A DNA stretch of 52,604 bases from Clostridiaceae bacterium. GTDB lineage: Bacteria; Bacillota; Clostridia; Lachnospirales; Lachnospiraceae. Positions 16,715-25,971 of this stretch are shown here, piece by piece. The position numbers and the translations under genes were made by a program. The stretch lies in assembly GCA_910575585.1 (NCBI GenBank), contig CAJTGF010000035.1:1-52604 (forward strand), read 5' to 3'. Within the stretch, counting starts at the first letter, position 1; the number at the start of each line of letters is the position of its first letter. Below the pieces are notes generated by a model that saw nothing but the letters and a program-made list of their open reading frames with translations, did no database searches and was not told where the DNA came from.

Positions 16715-18445
16715 ATGAAAATAAAACACTCTTTTTCCGCACAGCTTATGAAAATCTTTTTGATCAGTACCCTTTTGCCGTTTATTCTGATTTCTACGTT
16801 TCTGGCACAGTTTTATTCCAGAGAATATGAGAAAGATATCCAGAGCCTTCTGAATTCTACTGCCAGTTCCATGACCAGCAATATGATTACCTACTTAGAA
16901 GAACTGGAACAGGTAACTCTTCAGCCGTATTACAGTGACTCTCTCTATAATTATCTTGAAAAAAAGGTCCAGGGCTATGAATATGACATTCTGGAGGAGA
17001 TTCCTCTCAAAAGTAACCTGGAATCCAATTTTCGGTTTGTTCGCTATACCCGCGCCGATGTCAACGGAATCTTTATTATGAACGATGATGACTGCCTTTA
17101 TTACACCGTAGATGATTATGATCATAAATCATTGATTCAGCCTGTAAAATATGGGGAAAAGGACTGGTATCAGCGGGCCATTGCTGCTGACGGTAGATGT
17201 CTGCTTTTAGGTCCTCATGTTTCTGACTATATCGAACCCAATGATTCTTCCGTGATCTCCCTGGTTCGTTCCATTGTTAAAATAGAAAACCGCCGGCCTC
17301 TGTATGTGATTAAGATTGATATCAATATTTCCATTTTGGATCGGATATTTAAAGAGTTATCCTTTCATGTCCCGTCAAAAATTATTTTAACTGATGAAAA
17401 CCAGAACATTGTTTACACCAACGCTCTGTTATCTCAGGCGGATACAGATAGTTTCATGAAAAATTTCGGCAAATCCTATGTAAATTTGGAAGATGGATCC
17501 TACCAGGCGTACTCTTATCCTCTTGGAAAGTATCCGTGGAATATTACCGTTCTTCTGTCGGATAAGCATTTAAGATCAAGAATCCTTATTATTTATTCTG
17601 CCGCTTTTTGTTTTTACATAGTGGGAGTTCTCATATCAACATCATCCCACTATATGTTTTCTAAAAAGCTGGTGGCATCCATCAATCAGATGAAGGAGGT
17701 ATTTTGGGCTATTCAGCACAAGGACTTTTCTAAAAAATATGAAAATGTATCCGGTACGGAGCTGGATGATCTGGGAAAATTGCTGAATCAGACCTCAGAA
17801 CAATTGGATAAAACCCTTCAGAGGGAATATATTATGGCGCTTAAGCAGAAGGATAGTGAATTTAAGGCTCTTCAGGCACAGATTCAGCCCCATTTTCTGT
17901 TTAACACCTTAAATAATCTTATTGCTCTAAACCAGATGGGGGAGCGGGAACGGTTGGAGGATTCCCTCTATGAGATGTCGGAAATGCTTCGGTACATTCT
18001 GAAAGCGCCTTCTCTAATCCCTCTTGCCACAGAGCTTCAGTTTTTAAAGTATTACTGCGCTCTTCAAAAACTGCGGTTTAATGATCGGCTTTCTTTTGAT
18101 ATTTTTCCTGAAACCGGGGATGAGGAAATGATTATGATACCCAAGCTTCTTCTTCAGCCCATTGTGGAGAATTCCGTTCTTCACGGAATCGAACCCTGCG
18201 AGTATCCGTGTTATATCAGGGTTTTGATTCAAAAGACGGAAGATTACCTGATTATGAGTGTCTGTGACAATGGAATCGGTTTTGATACAGAGATTTTGTC
18301 GGAAAACAGCATCGGGCTGAATAATGTGAGGGAACGTCTTAAATCATTCTCCCCCAGAGGCCGGATGGAGATTCAAAGTTCCGTTGGGAAGGGAACAAAA
18401 ACCACAATTATGATCTTTAGAGAGGATATGGAGGAAACTTTATGA
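16715..18445 (+). CDS. Sensor histidine kinase, YesM family
   Basis: This 576-residue membrane kinase has a membrane segment near 12-32, an extracellular Cache-like sensor to about 287, a second membrane segment near 288-308 and a HAMP linker. The His_kinase box follows with phospho-acceptor His393 in QIQPHFLFNTLNNL. The HATPase domain has N-box LQPIVENSVLHGIEP, G1 VCDNGIGFD and G2 SIGLNNVRERL. YesM/YesN pairs usually sense oligosaccharides or binding proteins and control the adjacent ABC importer. Its TGA overlaps the regulator ATG, so the two are coupled. Confidence 0.95.
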   Translation: MKIKHSFSAQLMKIFLISTLLPFILISTFLAQFYSREYEKDIQSLLNSTASSMTSNMITYLEELEQVTLQPYYSDSLYNYLEKKVQGYEYDILEEIPLKSNLESNFRFVRYTRADVNGIFIMNDDDCLYYTVDDYDHKSLIQPVKYGEKDWYQRAIAADGRCLLLGPHVSDYIEPNDSSVISLVRSIVKIENRRPLYVIKIDINISILDRIFKELSFHVPSKIILTDENQNIVYTNALLSQADTDSFMKNFGKSYVNLEDGSYQAYSYPLGKYPWNITVLLSDKHLRSRILIIYSAAFCFYIVGVLISTSSHYMFSKKLVASINQMKEVFWAIQHKDFSKKYENVSGTELDDLGKLLNQTSEQLDKTLQREYIMALKQKDSEFKALQAQIQPHFLFNTLNNLIALNQMGERERLEDSLYEMSEMLRYILKAPSLIPLATELQFLKYYCALQKLRFNDRLSFDIFPETGDEEMIMIPKLLLQPIVENSVLHGIEPCEYPCYIRVLIQKTEDYLIMSVCDNGIGFDTEILSENSIGLNNVRERLKSFSPRGRMEIQSSVGKGTKTTIMIFREDMEETL

Positions 18446-19836
18446 AAATACTGATTGCAGATGATGAATCTTTGATTCGCCAGTCGATTCTCATGTTCTT
18501 AAAAGATCTCGGGATAGAGCAGGCGGAGGTAGTGGAAGCCGCCAACGGACTTTCTATGCTGGACGCCGTAAAAAGCAATCACATTGATCTGGCTTTGGTG
18601 GATATCCGGATGCCATCTATGGACGGATTGGAAGCAATTCGTCATGCCAGGGAGCTGGCGCCCCGGACGGACTTTTATGTGTTGTCCGGATTTGATGATT
18701 TTAAATATGCCCAGGAGGCCATCCGCCTGGGGGTCAGAGACTATATATTAAAACCCCTGACCAGAAAACAGCTGGAACAGATTCTGGAGCATACCATAGC
18801 CGGCCTGGAGAAGCAGAAAACAAAACTGCTCCAGAACCTGACTCTGTGTACCATGGCTCTGTTGAGTTCTTCAGAGGAAATGATCCCCTTCCCCCAGACC
18901 TGCTATCCCCTCCTCATAACGGATGATGTACCCGCCTGCCCGTTTCTGCCCTTGGAGCTGTCGGAAAAAGACAACAGCAAAGTGATGATTCTCCCGTACA
19001 CTCAGCCGGAGGGAACCCTTCTCTTTCTTTTTGAGACTCCGGAATATCCGGGCTGTGTTTCAGGCTATATCAAAGAGATGGCTGAACAATATTCTGCCTG
19101 TCACACGTTTTTTGAAGGGAAAGGATTTTCTGACAGCTTTTCCTGGAAACAGGAATGGCAACGGATCCAATCTCTTGCCGCCTGCCGTTTTGTCTTTAAG
19201 AGACAAACACTCTATGGAAGCAATCGAAAGGCCCCCGAACTGACCCCTGAACTGGCAAAGCTTTGCCGTCATTGTGAAAGCTGTCTTAAGGCTTCTGCAG
19301 TCAATGACCATGCTTCTTTTTTGCTGTCCTCCCAGGCTATGGTACAGGCCCTGGATGAGATAACGGCGCAGAATTCATCTGCTGTCTCCCATCTTCTCAG
19401 TTTTTTGGAACGGGCTTATCGTCTGGAACATCTGAACAAGGATAATCTGTCGAAAAAGATGAAACAGGTTGGCCTGTCCATGCTCCAGACCATGCCAAAG
19501 GACTTCCGCAGCGACGAGATTTTACAGTATATTGAAGAGCACTATACAGAGGACTTAAGCCTTACAGGGATCTCTGCGCTCTACGGCTTTTCACCAAACT
19601 ATTTTTCGTCACTGTTTAAGAAAAAAACAGGGTGCAATTTTGTGCAGTATCTGACCAGGCTTCGAATCAGTAGGAGCAAGCGGCTTCTCTTGCAGACTCA
19701 TATGACCATTCAGGAGATCAGTGCTGCCACGGGATATTACAGCGCCAGCTTTTTTATTCGCTCCTTTAAAAAAGCGGAGGGTATGACCCCTCTTGATTAT
19801 CGGAAGGAATATATGGGAAAGGAACATATGGATTAA
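18442..19836 (+). CDS. Response regulator with AraC-type DNA-binding domain, YesN family
   Basis: This 464-residue protein has an N-terminal receiver domain with acidic DD pair, phospho-acceptor Asp54 in LALVDIRMPSMDG and Lys in YILKPL. A long variable middle leads to a C-terminal double helix-turn-helix of AraC type (LSLTGISALYGFSPNYFSSLFKKKTG ... IQEISAATGYYSASFFIRSFKKAEG). It is coupled to the kinase by a 4-nt overlap and should activate the importer operon and perhaps the sulfatase. Its stop overlaps the stop of the convergent sulfatase gene by 4 nt. Confidence 0.95.
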   Translation: MKILIADDESLIRQSILMFLKDLGIEQAEVVEAANGLSMLDAVKSNHIDLALVDIRMPSMDGLEAIRHARELAPRTDFYVLSGFDDFKYAQEAIRLGVRDYILKPLTRKQLEQILEHTIAGLEKQKTKLLQNLTLCTMALLSSSEEMIPFPQTCYPLLITDDVPACPFLPLELSEKDNSKVMILPYTQPEGTLLFLFETPEYPGCVSGYIKEMAEQYSACHTFFEGKGFSDSFSWKQEWQRIQSLAACRFVFKRQTLYGSNRKAPELTPELAKLCRHCESCLKASAVNDHASFLLSSQAMVQALDEITAQNSSAVSHLLSFLERAYRLEHLNKDNLSKKMKQVGLSMLQTMPKDFRSDEILQYIEEHYTEDLSLTGISALYGFSPNYFSSLFKKKTGCNFVQYLTRLRISRSKRLLLQTHMTIQEISAATGYYSASFFIRSFKKAEGMTPLDYRKEYMGKEHMD

Positions 19837-21326
19837 TATTTTTTCTTTTTCCTTGAAGCGTGTTCCATGGGCATGCCTGTATCGTAGTCCAGTTGTCTCG
19901 GCTCATATTCTTCATTTTCTCTCTGCCTGGTATATCCGTCATTGTCCCATGTGGGTTGTTTGTCTTTCCGCCATGGACGGACTGCCCACTGATAGCCCCG
20001 ATACATGTCCCTGGTCTCGTTCATATGTTCTAAAAGCCTGTCATGGAGACTGTTTCTTATAGAGGCATAGGTTTCGTCATGGATTAGATTGTGAATCTCA
20101 AAAGGATCTTCATAGAGATCATAAAACTCATCACTGTCCAAAACATGGACAGCCAGTTTATAACGCTCAGTTATGACTGCCCGCATCATCTGGAGTCCGC
20201 CGAAACCGTCGTGGTCAACCTCGTATCTGGTGAACTCGGTAAAGACACAGTCATTTACGTTTTCCAAAGGATTGTGAATCTGTCCCAACATACTTTTTCC
20301 TTCAAAGATTTTGGGGAGGGGAATTTCAAAGTAATCCATAATAGTGGGAGCCAGATCAATATGGGAGGCCGGAGCGTGAACCACTTTCCCCCGCTGTCCG
20401 CCGGCTATTATTAAGGGGATGTTAGCCACCTCACGGTAAACGGCAGCATTTTTCTGCCACAGTCTGTGGGAACCTAACATATCTCCGTGGTCAGAAGTGT
20501 AGATCACCAGGGCGTCGGGCATGGAGGTTTCGATGAGATCAAGAACCCGTCCGATCTCATAGTCGGCAAAGGAGTTGCAGCCTAAAAACAGGGAGAGTTT
20601 TCGGGATGGTTTATTGATTTTTTCAAGGGGAGCATGAAGCATATCTCCTGCCCATAACTTCTGCATGAAGGGTTTGTCTGCCAAGTCATCTTCAAAGCCC
20701 GGATGATCCTGGAATTTGAAACCGTCATACATAGTGTTGTAGGGGGCAGGACAGAGCGAAGGGCCATGGGGTTCGTCATAGGATACTGTCAGGAAAAAAT
20801 CCCGGTCTTTGTATTCTTTAAGGAAGGAAATGGCTCTGTCAGAGCATCTGTGGGCATAGGTAAACTCCGCTGTCATATTCTGGTCAAAAGAGGTGTCCGA
20901 TTTTCTTGATTTCCTTCGTTCCTCCTCTGTGAGCTCATCAAGGTAGCATTTCATATCATACCAGTACTTTGGATCCCAGCCCTCCGGACATCTTCCCAGA
21001 CCAAAATAGTCGCCACCGTCCAGATGCCATTTTCCCACATACCCGCAGGGAATGCCCTGATCTGACAGCCGCTGTCCTAAGGTCTTTACATTGTCGCCCA
21101 TGGCAATGCTGTTGGTCACCATGCCGTTGGTGTGGGGAAACGTTCCGGTAAAGATCGCGCTTCTGGCAGGACCGCAGACAGGCTGGCAGGTGTAGGCATT
21201 CTCATAACGGATTCCCCGCTCAGCCAGTCTATCCAGATTGGGGGTTTTCATAACTTCGTTGCCGTAGCAGCCCAGCATGTCTTTTCTTGTGGTATCCGTC
21301 ATAATAAGAATGACCTGTCGTTTCAT
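19833..21326 (-). CDS. Cytoplasmic sulfatase family hydrolase (Cys-type FGly)
   Basis: This 497-residue alkaline-phosphatase-superfamily sulfatase has the metal-binding start ILIMTDTTRKDMLGCYGN. The maturation motif CGPAR (Cys51) would become formylglycine, and the metal site YTSDHGDMLGSH follows. No signal peptide is present, so it works inside the cell on an imported substrate. Members cleave sulfate esters; some relatives cleave phosphonate monoesters or phosphodiesters. GGAGGT precedes the start. No maturase (anSME) gene is in the window, so activation would need one elsewhere. It is divergent from an AraC regulator and close to the importer locus, with which it probably shares a substrate. 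Confidence 0.9.
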   Translation of the reverse strand: MKRQVILIMTDTTRKDMLGCYGNEVMKTPNLDRLAERGIRYENAYTCQPVCGPARSAIFTGTFPHTNGMVTNSIAMGDNVKTLGQRLSDQGIPCGYVGKWHLDGGDYFGLGRCPEGWDPKYWYDMKCYLDELTEEERRKSRKSDTSFDQNMTAEFTYAHRCSDRAISFLKEYKDRDFFLTVSYDEPHGPSLCPAPYNTMYDGFKFQDHPGFEDDLADKPFMQKLWAGDMLHAPLEKINKPSRKLSLFLGCNSFADYEIGRVLDLIETSMPDALVIYTSDHGDMLGSHRLWQKNAAVYREVANIPLIIAGGQRGKVVHAPASHIDLAPTIMDYFEIPLPKIFEGKSMLGQIHNPLENVNDCVFTEFTRYEVDHDGFGGLQMMRAVITERYKLAVHVLDSDEFYDLYEDPFEIHNLIHDETYASIRNSLHDRLLEHMNETRDMYRGYQWAVRPWRKDKQPTWDNDGYTRQRENEEYEPRQLDYDTGMPMEHASRKKKKY

Positions 21327-21488
21327 GTTGTGTACCTCCGTAAATGTCTTTTTTTGTTTTACTTTTATGGGGAATATGATATGCTTTAAGAAAAGTATAC
21401 GGGCATTTATGTATATTTTTCCATAGATGATTTTGCTCTAAATATGGATATTTTTGTTTTTATCTAAAAAGACACTTTATGGAGGGAA

Positions 21489-22334
21489 ATGATGATTCAT
21501 GTGTCAGGACATCTGAGGGAAATGAGAAGAGAGGACGGTTATGCGGACTTTGAATCTCCTATTGTCATAAACTGCTGCGGCTTCGAGAAATTTCTTACAA
21601 GGGATTACACAAAACAACGTCCGGGTGGGAGGGTGGACTACCAGCTTCTCTATGTTTACAAAGGGGTGGGCAATTACAAAATTGGTCACAGTTTTACTCC
21701 CTGCTCTTCCGGAAGCGTGATTCTCTATCACCCTGGCGAACCTCAGATTTACTCCTATTTTTTCAGAGATAAACCGGAAGTTTACTGGATTCATTTTACA
21801 GGCAGCCAGTGCAGGGAGATTCTTTCCGGGTATGGCACAGATACCTGCTATATCGGGGAAAGTCTGCAGGTGAAACAAATTTTTGAAGAGATGATAAAAG
21901 AACTGCAGCTGAAAAAGGATTATTACCAGTCTGTGGTGGAACATGACTTTTTAAAGCTGCTGGCTTTGATTGGGCGGCTTAAAACGCAATCACAACAAGT
22001 TAAGCCATATTCTGCCATTGACGATCTGATTCTCGCCCTGAATCAGCAATATATGAAGGAATGGTCTCTTGATGCCATGGCGAAATTCTGCTGCCTGAGC
22101 TCCGACTATTTTTCCCATGTGTTTAAACAGGCCACAGGAACTCCTCCTATCCGGTATCTGAACCAGCTAAGAGTGGAGAAGGCCAGAGAACTTCTGCTTT
22201 TTGAGGGGCTTAGTGTATCGACGGCGGCTTTTTTGACCGGTTTTCGGGATCCCTTGTATTTCAGCAGAGTGTTTAAACGTTTTTTTGGGGTTTCTCCGGA
22301 GAAGTGCCGGAAGATGGGGATACAGGGTGAATAA
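21489..22334 (+). CDS. AraC family transcriptional regulator with cupin-like sensor domain
   Basis: This 281-residue protein has an N-terminal AraC ligand-binding region of cupin type (DYQLLYVYKGVGNYKIG ... LYHPGEPQIYSYFF) and a C-terminal pair of helix-turn-helix motifs (WSLDAMAKFCCLSSDYFSHVFKQATG; LSVSTAAFLTGFRDPLYFSRVFKRFFG). The start at 21489 or 21492 follows GGAGGG. It is divergent from the sulfatase gene; the 162-bp gap holds AT-rich imperfect repeats (TATGTATATTTTTCC and ATATGGATATTTTTG) that may be operator half-sites. It is likely the local regulator of the sulfatase. Confidence 0.9.
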   Translation: MMIHVSGHLREMRREDGYADFESPIVINCCGFEKFLTRDYTKQRPGGRVDYQLLYVYKGVGNYKIGHSFTPCSSGSVILYHPGEPQIYSYFFRDKPEVYWIHFTGSQCREILSGYGTDTCYIGESLQVKQIFEEMIKELQLKKDYYQSVVEHDFLKLLALIGRLKTQSQQVKPYSAIDDLILALNQQYMKEWSLDAMAKFCCLSSDYFSHVFKQATGTPPIRYLNQLRVEKARELLLFEGLSVSTAAFLTGFRDPLYFSRVFKRFFGVSPEKCRKMGIQGE

Positions 22335-22394
22335 TTGCTCCTCTATTCTATCTTCAGCATTATCTTATTCCCCTCAGCCCCAATCCGCTCCCTT

Positions 22395-23480
22395 TCATTC
22401 TCTCCTGGCCAGCATCCATGCCATAATATGGACCGCCTGCTGAAACTCTCCTCCGAAAATCAGCTTCTCAATCTCCTCTTCTGAATATCTTCTCACATGC
22501 AGAAACTCCGTCTCGTCCAGATCCTGCTCCCCCAGCTTTCTGCAGTTTTCGGCTGCAAAAATATGGGCGTAATTATCCGCCATGGTTGCATTGGACGGCA
22601 CCGTAAGTAAATGCCTCCATTCATCCGACGCATATCCCGTCTCCTCAAGCAGCTCCCGCTTCGCCGCCTTAAGGCTGTCCTCCGACGCCCCCGAACCCTC
22701 CCTGCACCCATACTTCCTGCTGTCTGACCGCTCAATTCCTCCTGCGGGAAATTCCGTGGTCACTTCCTTTATTCCCTGGCGGAACTGCCTGACGCACAGA
22801 TACCTTCCGTCCTCATCAGACGCCACAATGACCACATAATCCTTGCGGCTGTAACTGTAAAAAGGCTCAAACACCTTCCCGTCCGGAAGCCGGTATGCGG
22901 ACCGCCTAAAATCAATCCACGTGTCCTGCACCACATGCTCCGTGCGGATTTCCTCCCATGCCAGATTCTCTCCGGCATTCCTGTCTGTCCCGGCTTTTCC
23001 GGACTTCCCGCTGCTCACAGGTTCTTCTGTCTTTCCATTCCCATCCTCACGGTACCCAAACCCTTTCTCCTCACACCACTCAATGGCCAGACTGCGGTAC
23101 CTGGCCTCCTCAAAGTCATACCACTGCTGTTCAATGCCAAATCTGCGTATACGGTCCTTAAATCTCCGGAAAGCCCCCTTTCCCCTGATAGCATTTTCCA
23201 GTGAGTCCTGCACCGGCCCCTGGGGAAGCTCCCACACAAAATCCTCCATAATACTGTATTCGTGGATGTCAAACTGTGAAGGCAGAGCAAAGAACCGGAT
23301 ATTCCATTCCTCCTCAATCAGTTCCGCCAGTTCCTGGTCCTCCTCATCATACTCACCCATAAAAGGATTTTCCGGAAGGCAGACCACTTCCATTTTCTCT
23401 ATATCAAGGTACTGCTTCCACTCACTGTCTGCTGTCTCTATGGCATCGCAAATAAGTTTTAACGGAACAATCACATTCAT
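22395..23480 (-). CDS. Fusion of UPF0158-like domain and Nudix hydrolase
   Basis: The start at 23480 (MNVIVPLKLICDAIE) follows GGAGGAG, giving 361 residues. Residues 1 to about 140 match the UPF0158 type, an acidic domain ending in FEEARYRSLAIEWCEEKGF. A Gly/Ser/Lys linker follows, then a Nudix domain of the ADP-sugar pyrophosphatase type. The Nudix helix ends E-DSLKAAK-RELLEETGY, but the leading Gly block (EFPAGGIE) is separated from it by an insert of about 20 residues. It probably hydrolyses a nucleoside diphosphate linked to a sugar; the role of the first domain is unknown. Confidence 0.85.
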   Translation of the reverse strand: MNVIVPLKLICDAIETADSEWKQYLDIEKMEVVCLPENPFMGEYDEEDQELAELIEEEWNIRFFALPSQFDIHEYSIMEDFVWELPQGPVQDSLENAIRGKGAFRRFKDRIRRFGIEQQWYDFEEARYRSLAIEWCEEKGFGYREDGNGKTEEPVSSGKSGKAGTDRNAGENLAWEEIRTEHVVQDTWIDFRRSAYRLPDGKVFEPFYSYSRKDYVVIVASDEDGRYLCVRQFRQGIKEVTTEFPAGGIERSDSRKYGCREGSGASEDSLKAAKRELLEETGYASDEWRHLLTVPSNATMADNYAHIFAAENCRKLGEQDLDETEFLHVRRYSEEEIEKLIFGGEFQQAVHIMAWMLARRE

Positions 23481-23548
23481 AACCTTTCTCCTCCATAATA
23501 TATAATCCAATTTCTCTCCAAAAACACTGCCTTCTTCACCGATTCAGC

Positions 23549-23983
23549 TCATGGCTCAGACTGTTGGGCACTCCCCTTGGCCGGAACAATCCACTCCTTT
23601 GGAGGCCGAACCTTTTCTTTCTTTTTCTTCGGCGCCGTGGCCAGAAAACTTGCGCCAATCAGGTCAAAAACTTTGTCCTCCTTCACTGTGCCGTCCAAAA
23701 TCACGGAAATCCAATGTTCCTTATTCATGTGGTACGCAGGAAGGATCCCATTCTCTTTAAGCAGCATCTCCTTAAACATCCTGTCGTCAATCTTCAGATT
23801 TATCACGTCCACACGCTCATTTCCCGAAAGCCCCAGCTTATCCCGCCCCACTTCCAGCACCAGGGCAAACCATTTTTTATTGTCGGCATGGCGGAAGACC
23901 GCATTGTTTTCATACTTCCCCCAGGGATATTCCGGGGAAACTTTGTACTTCTTTTTGATGTGGTTAAAGACCTCTTCGCGCAT
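23549..23983 (-). CDS. MmcQ/YjbR family protein
   Basis: This 144-residue CyaY-like fold protein has a KYENNAVFRHADNKKWFALVL core, VINLKIDD, and the characteristic AYHMNKEHWISVILDGTV. The C-terminal Lys-rich tail (PKKKKEKVRPPKEW) is longer than the minimal fold. Family members bind DNA weakly or have no proven role. AGAGGAG precedes the ATG. It follows the methyltransferase gene on the same strand at 86 bp. Confidence 0.88.
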   Translation of the reverse strand: MREEVFNHIKKKYKVSPEYPWGKYENNAVFRHADNKKWFALVLEVGRDKLGLSGNERVDVINLKIDDRMFKEMLLKENGILPAYHMNKEHWISVILDGTVKEDKVFDLIGASFLATAPKKKKEKVRPPKEWIVPAKGSAQQSEP

Positions 23984-24069
23984 TCTTTTATCTCCTCTGT
24001 GCCGGCCTTTCTTCCGGCTTGACGAACTTTCCCCTGCGGATTTCTATTTTTGTATTTTTATCCGCTCCC

Positions 24070-24801
24070 TCATTTTTCCGCTCTTACCCTTACCAGCAGC
24101 ATCATCGGCCTGCGCAGTTCATGTTCCATCCCCGGAATATCCATCATCTGTCTGGGAGGCTCTGCCTCCTCCACAACTTCAAGGATAAATCCGCTTCTCA
24201 TCAGTCCCATCAGAATCTGTGTCAGCGTGTGATGGTACTTCACCACATCACATCCCAGAAAATGAGTCTCCCGCTTTCCGGGACGATAGTAATCATCCAC
24301 CGGCCAGTATTTCGGCTGTCTGTCGTCCCCATAGATCCAGTCCTGCCCCACCCCGGAAGTAAAAACGGGATGTTCAATATTAAAAAGAAAAATCCCGTCC
24401 TGTTTCAGCGTCCTGAAAACCTTCCCAAACACCCAATCCAGGTCCTCTATATAGTGGAGTGCCAGGTTTGAGAGAACAAGATCCCAGCTATCCTCCGGGT
24501 ACTCATATCCATCTATGCCGCAGACACGGTAATCGATGCCCTCTTTGCTGTTCCTTCTTTTAGCTTCACCAATCATCTTCTCACTCAAATCAATCCCCAA
24601 AACCCTGGCCGCCCCCTGCTCCCGGGAAAATTTACAGTGCCACCCATAACCGCACCCCAGATCAAGTACGCTCTTTTTGTCCAGCACAGGAAACAATGGC
24701 TTTAACTGGTGCCATTCCCCGGCTGCAGACAGGCCTGCCTTGCTGCGGTTCATCTGGGAGTACTGGTTAAAAAATTCTTCATTGTCATATATATTATTCA
24801 T
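24070..24801 (-). CDS. Class I SAM-dependent methyltransferase
   Basis: This 243-residue protein has the SAM-binding motif I VLDLGCGYGWHC near residue 45, motif II acidic GIDLSEKMI, and WDLVLSNLALHYIEDL as motif IV/post. It resembles the UbiE/Methyltransf_11 group acting on small molecules; the substrate is unknown. GGAGGT precedes the start. The gene begins only 27 bp from the palindromic element at 24828, which therefore sits in its promoter region and may supply or block promoter signals. Confidence 0.9.
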   Translation of the reverse strand: MNNIYDNEEFFNQYSQMNRSKAGLSAAGEWHQLKPLFPVLDKKSVLDLGCGYGWHCKFSREQGAARVLGIDLSEKMIGEAKRRNSKEGIDYRVCGIDGYEYPEDSWDLVLSNLALHYIEDLDWVFGKVFRTLKQDGIFLFNIEHPVFTSGVGQDWIYGDDRQPKYWPVDDYYRPGKRETHFLGCDVVKYHHTLTQILMGLMRSGFILEVVEEAEPPRQMMDIPGMEHELRRPMMLLVRVRAEK

Positions 24802-24827
24802 AGCCCGGATACCTCCTGTCCCATTTT

Positions 24828-24998
24828 ATGTACTCTCGGAGTCTCTTTGTGCCTGATTTTGTGAGATGATTTTTTGTCAGATGTGCATAAATTTATGAGG
24901 CGTACGTGGAGCATACGTTGATTAAATTTATGTGCATATGACGGAAAATCAGCCAATCTGCCACAAAGGCAGGTGCAAGAGAGATTCCGAGAGTACAT
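24828..24998. mobile_element. 171-bp palindromic MITE-like element
   Basis: The outer ends are perfect inverted copies: ATGTACTCTCGGA (24828-24840) and its complement at 24986-24998. Inward, TCTCTTTGTGCCTG pairs with CACCTG..AGAGA, and GTCAGATGTGCATAAATTTA pairs with TAAATTTATGTGCATATGAC, so almost the whole element folds on itself around CGTACG. It has no coding capacity. Length, terminal repeats and whole-length palindromy suit a non-autonomous transposable element or a REP-type folded repeat. A short open frame through it is an artefact of the symmetry. Confidence 0.8.
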
Positions 24999-25027
24999 AT
25001 ATCATCCCCTGACATCCGATTCCCTTT

Positions 25028-25951
25028 TTAAAGGAAACTCCTGCTCCACTTCTCATAAAATTCCCCAAACCTCTTATACCGTCCATTCCTGTCGGCGCAG
25101 ACAGCTTTCACCGCGGCCTCATAACTTTCCTCATTCAGCTGCCATTTTGAGCGGGAACAGGGGACAAACCGGTTCTGCGCGTACCGCTGTTTTACCTCGT
25201 CATCAGTATAGTTTCCAAAAAACTCAAAGAGCAGCGCGCCCAGTGTAAAAATATTGGTCTGCGCATCTATGACGCTGCCTTTTATATATTCCTCCGGAGC
25301 TTTCAAACGCTTTGTCCCAAACCACGCTGCCCCCATATCATTGATGACAGGGGCTTTTCTGAAAAAGTCAATATCGCAGATCGTAACCTTGTCCGCCGCA
25401 AAATCGTACATGATGCTTCCGTCATAAAAATCGACAGCCACATACCCCCTTCTGTTTACATTTTGTAAAAAGGAAAACAAGGCGTCCACCGCAGCTATCT
25501 TTTTTGCGGCAGGTAACTCTCTGAATCGTTCCTTCGGACTTTTTAGTGAAACATCCTTCTTATATGTTTCAAAATTCCAGTGGTCAAAGAGGCATTCTCC
25601 GTCCGCCCACTGAAAAACCGTGACATAAAATTGCTCATACGCATATTCTTCCACAAGCCGGATCAGATTGGGGTGTTCCAGTTCTCGGTAGAGCGGCGCT
25701 GCGTTTTTCAGGACAGTTACAGACTCTGCCGGCGCGATTTCCCCCTCTATTGTATTTACCCCGGCGATTTTGCAGAAGTACCGTTTTCCTGCATCTTCCA
25801 TTCCGATACAGATACATCCGGAACCGGTCTCGTCCACACACCAAAAAGCTTTTCCGTATTTCTTCAGCCAGTGAAAATCCTGGTGTTCTTTCAGACGGAA
25901 TGTGACGGAATCCAGTTTCATCACTGCCATTTTCCCTTCAATTTGATTCAT
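25028..25951 (-). CDS. Atypical serine/threonine protein kinase-like protein
   Basis: The start at 25951 (MNQIEGKMAVMKLD) follows AGAGGAC, giving 307 residues. Kinase signatures are recognisable but altered: beta3 Lys in RYFCKIAG; helix C in APLYRELEHPNLIRLVEEY; a catalytic loop reading VAVDFYDGSIMYD, so the catalytic Asp is kept while HRD is AVD and the Asn is Ser; DFG replaced by DID in TICDIDFF; and the APE motif KAPEEYI. There is no membrane segment. It may be active, as some bacterial kinases tolerate these changes, or it may be a pseudokinase. It closes a tight five-gene run. Confidence 0.85.
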   Translation of the reverse strand: MNQIEGKMAVMKLDSVTFRLKEHQDFHWLKKYGKAFWCVDETGSGCICIGMEDAGKRYFCKIAGVNTIEGEIAPAESVTVLKNAAPLYRELEHPNLIRLVEEYAYEQFYVTVFQWADGECLFDHWNFETYKKDVSLKSPKERFRELPAAKKIAAVDALFSFLQNVNRRGYVAVDFYDGSIMYDFAADKVTICDIDFFRKAPVINDMGAAWFGTKRLKAPEEYIKGSVIDAQTNIFTLGALLFEFFGNYTDDEVKQRYAQNRFVPCSRSKWQLNEESYEAAVKAVCADRNGRYKRFGEFYEKWSRSFL

Positions 25952-25971
25952 TGAACAGTCCTCTTCCACTT

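Noticed and set aside
24798-24998. A 66-codon minus-strand frame upstream of the methyltransferase
   Set aside because: It is created by the palindromic MITE-like element and has no ribosome site.
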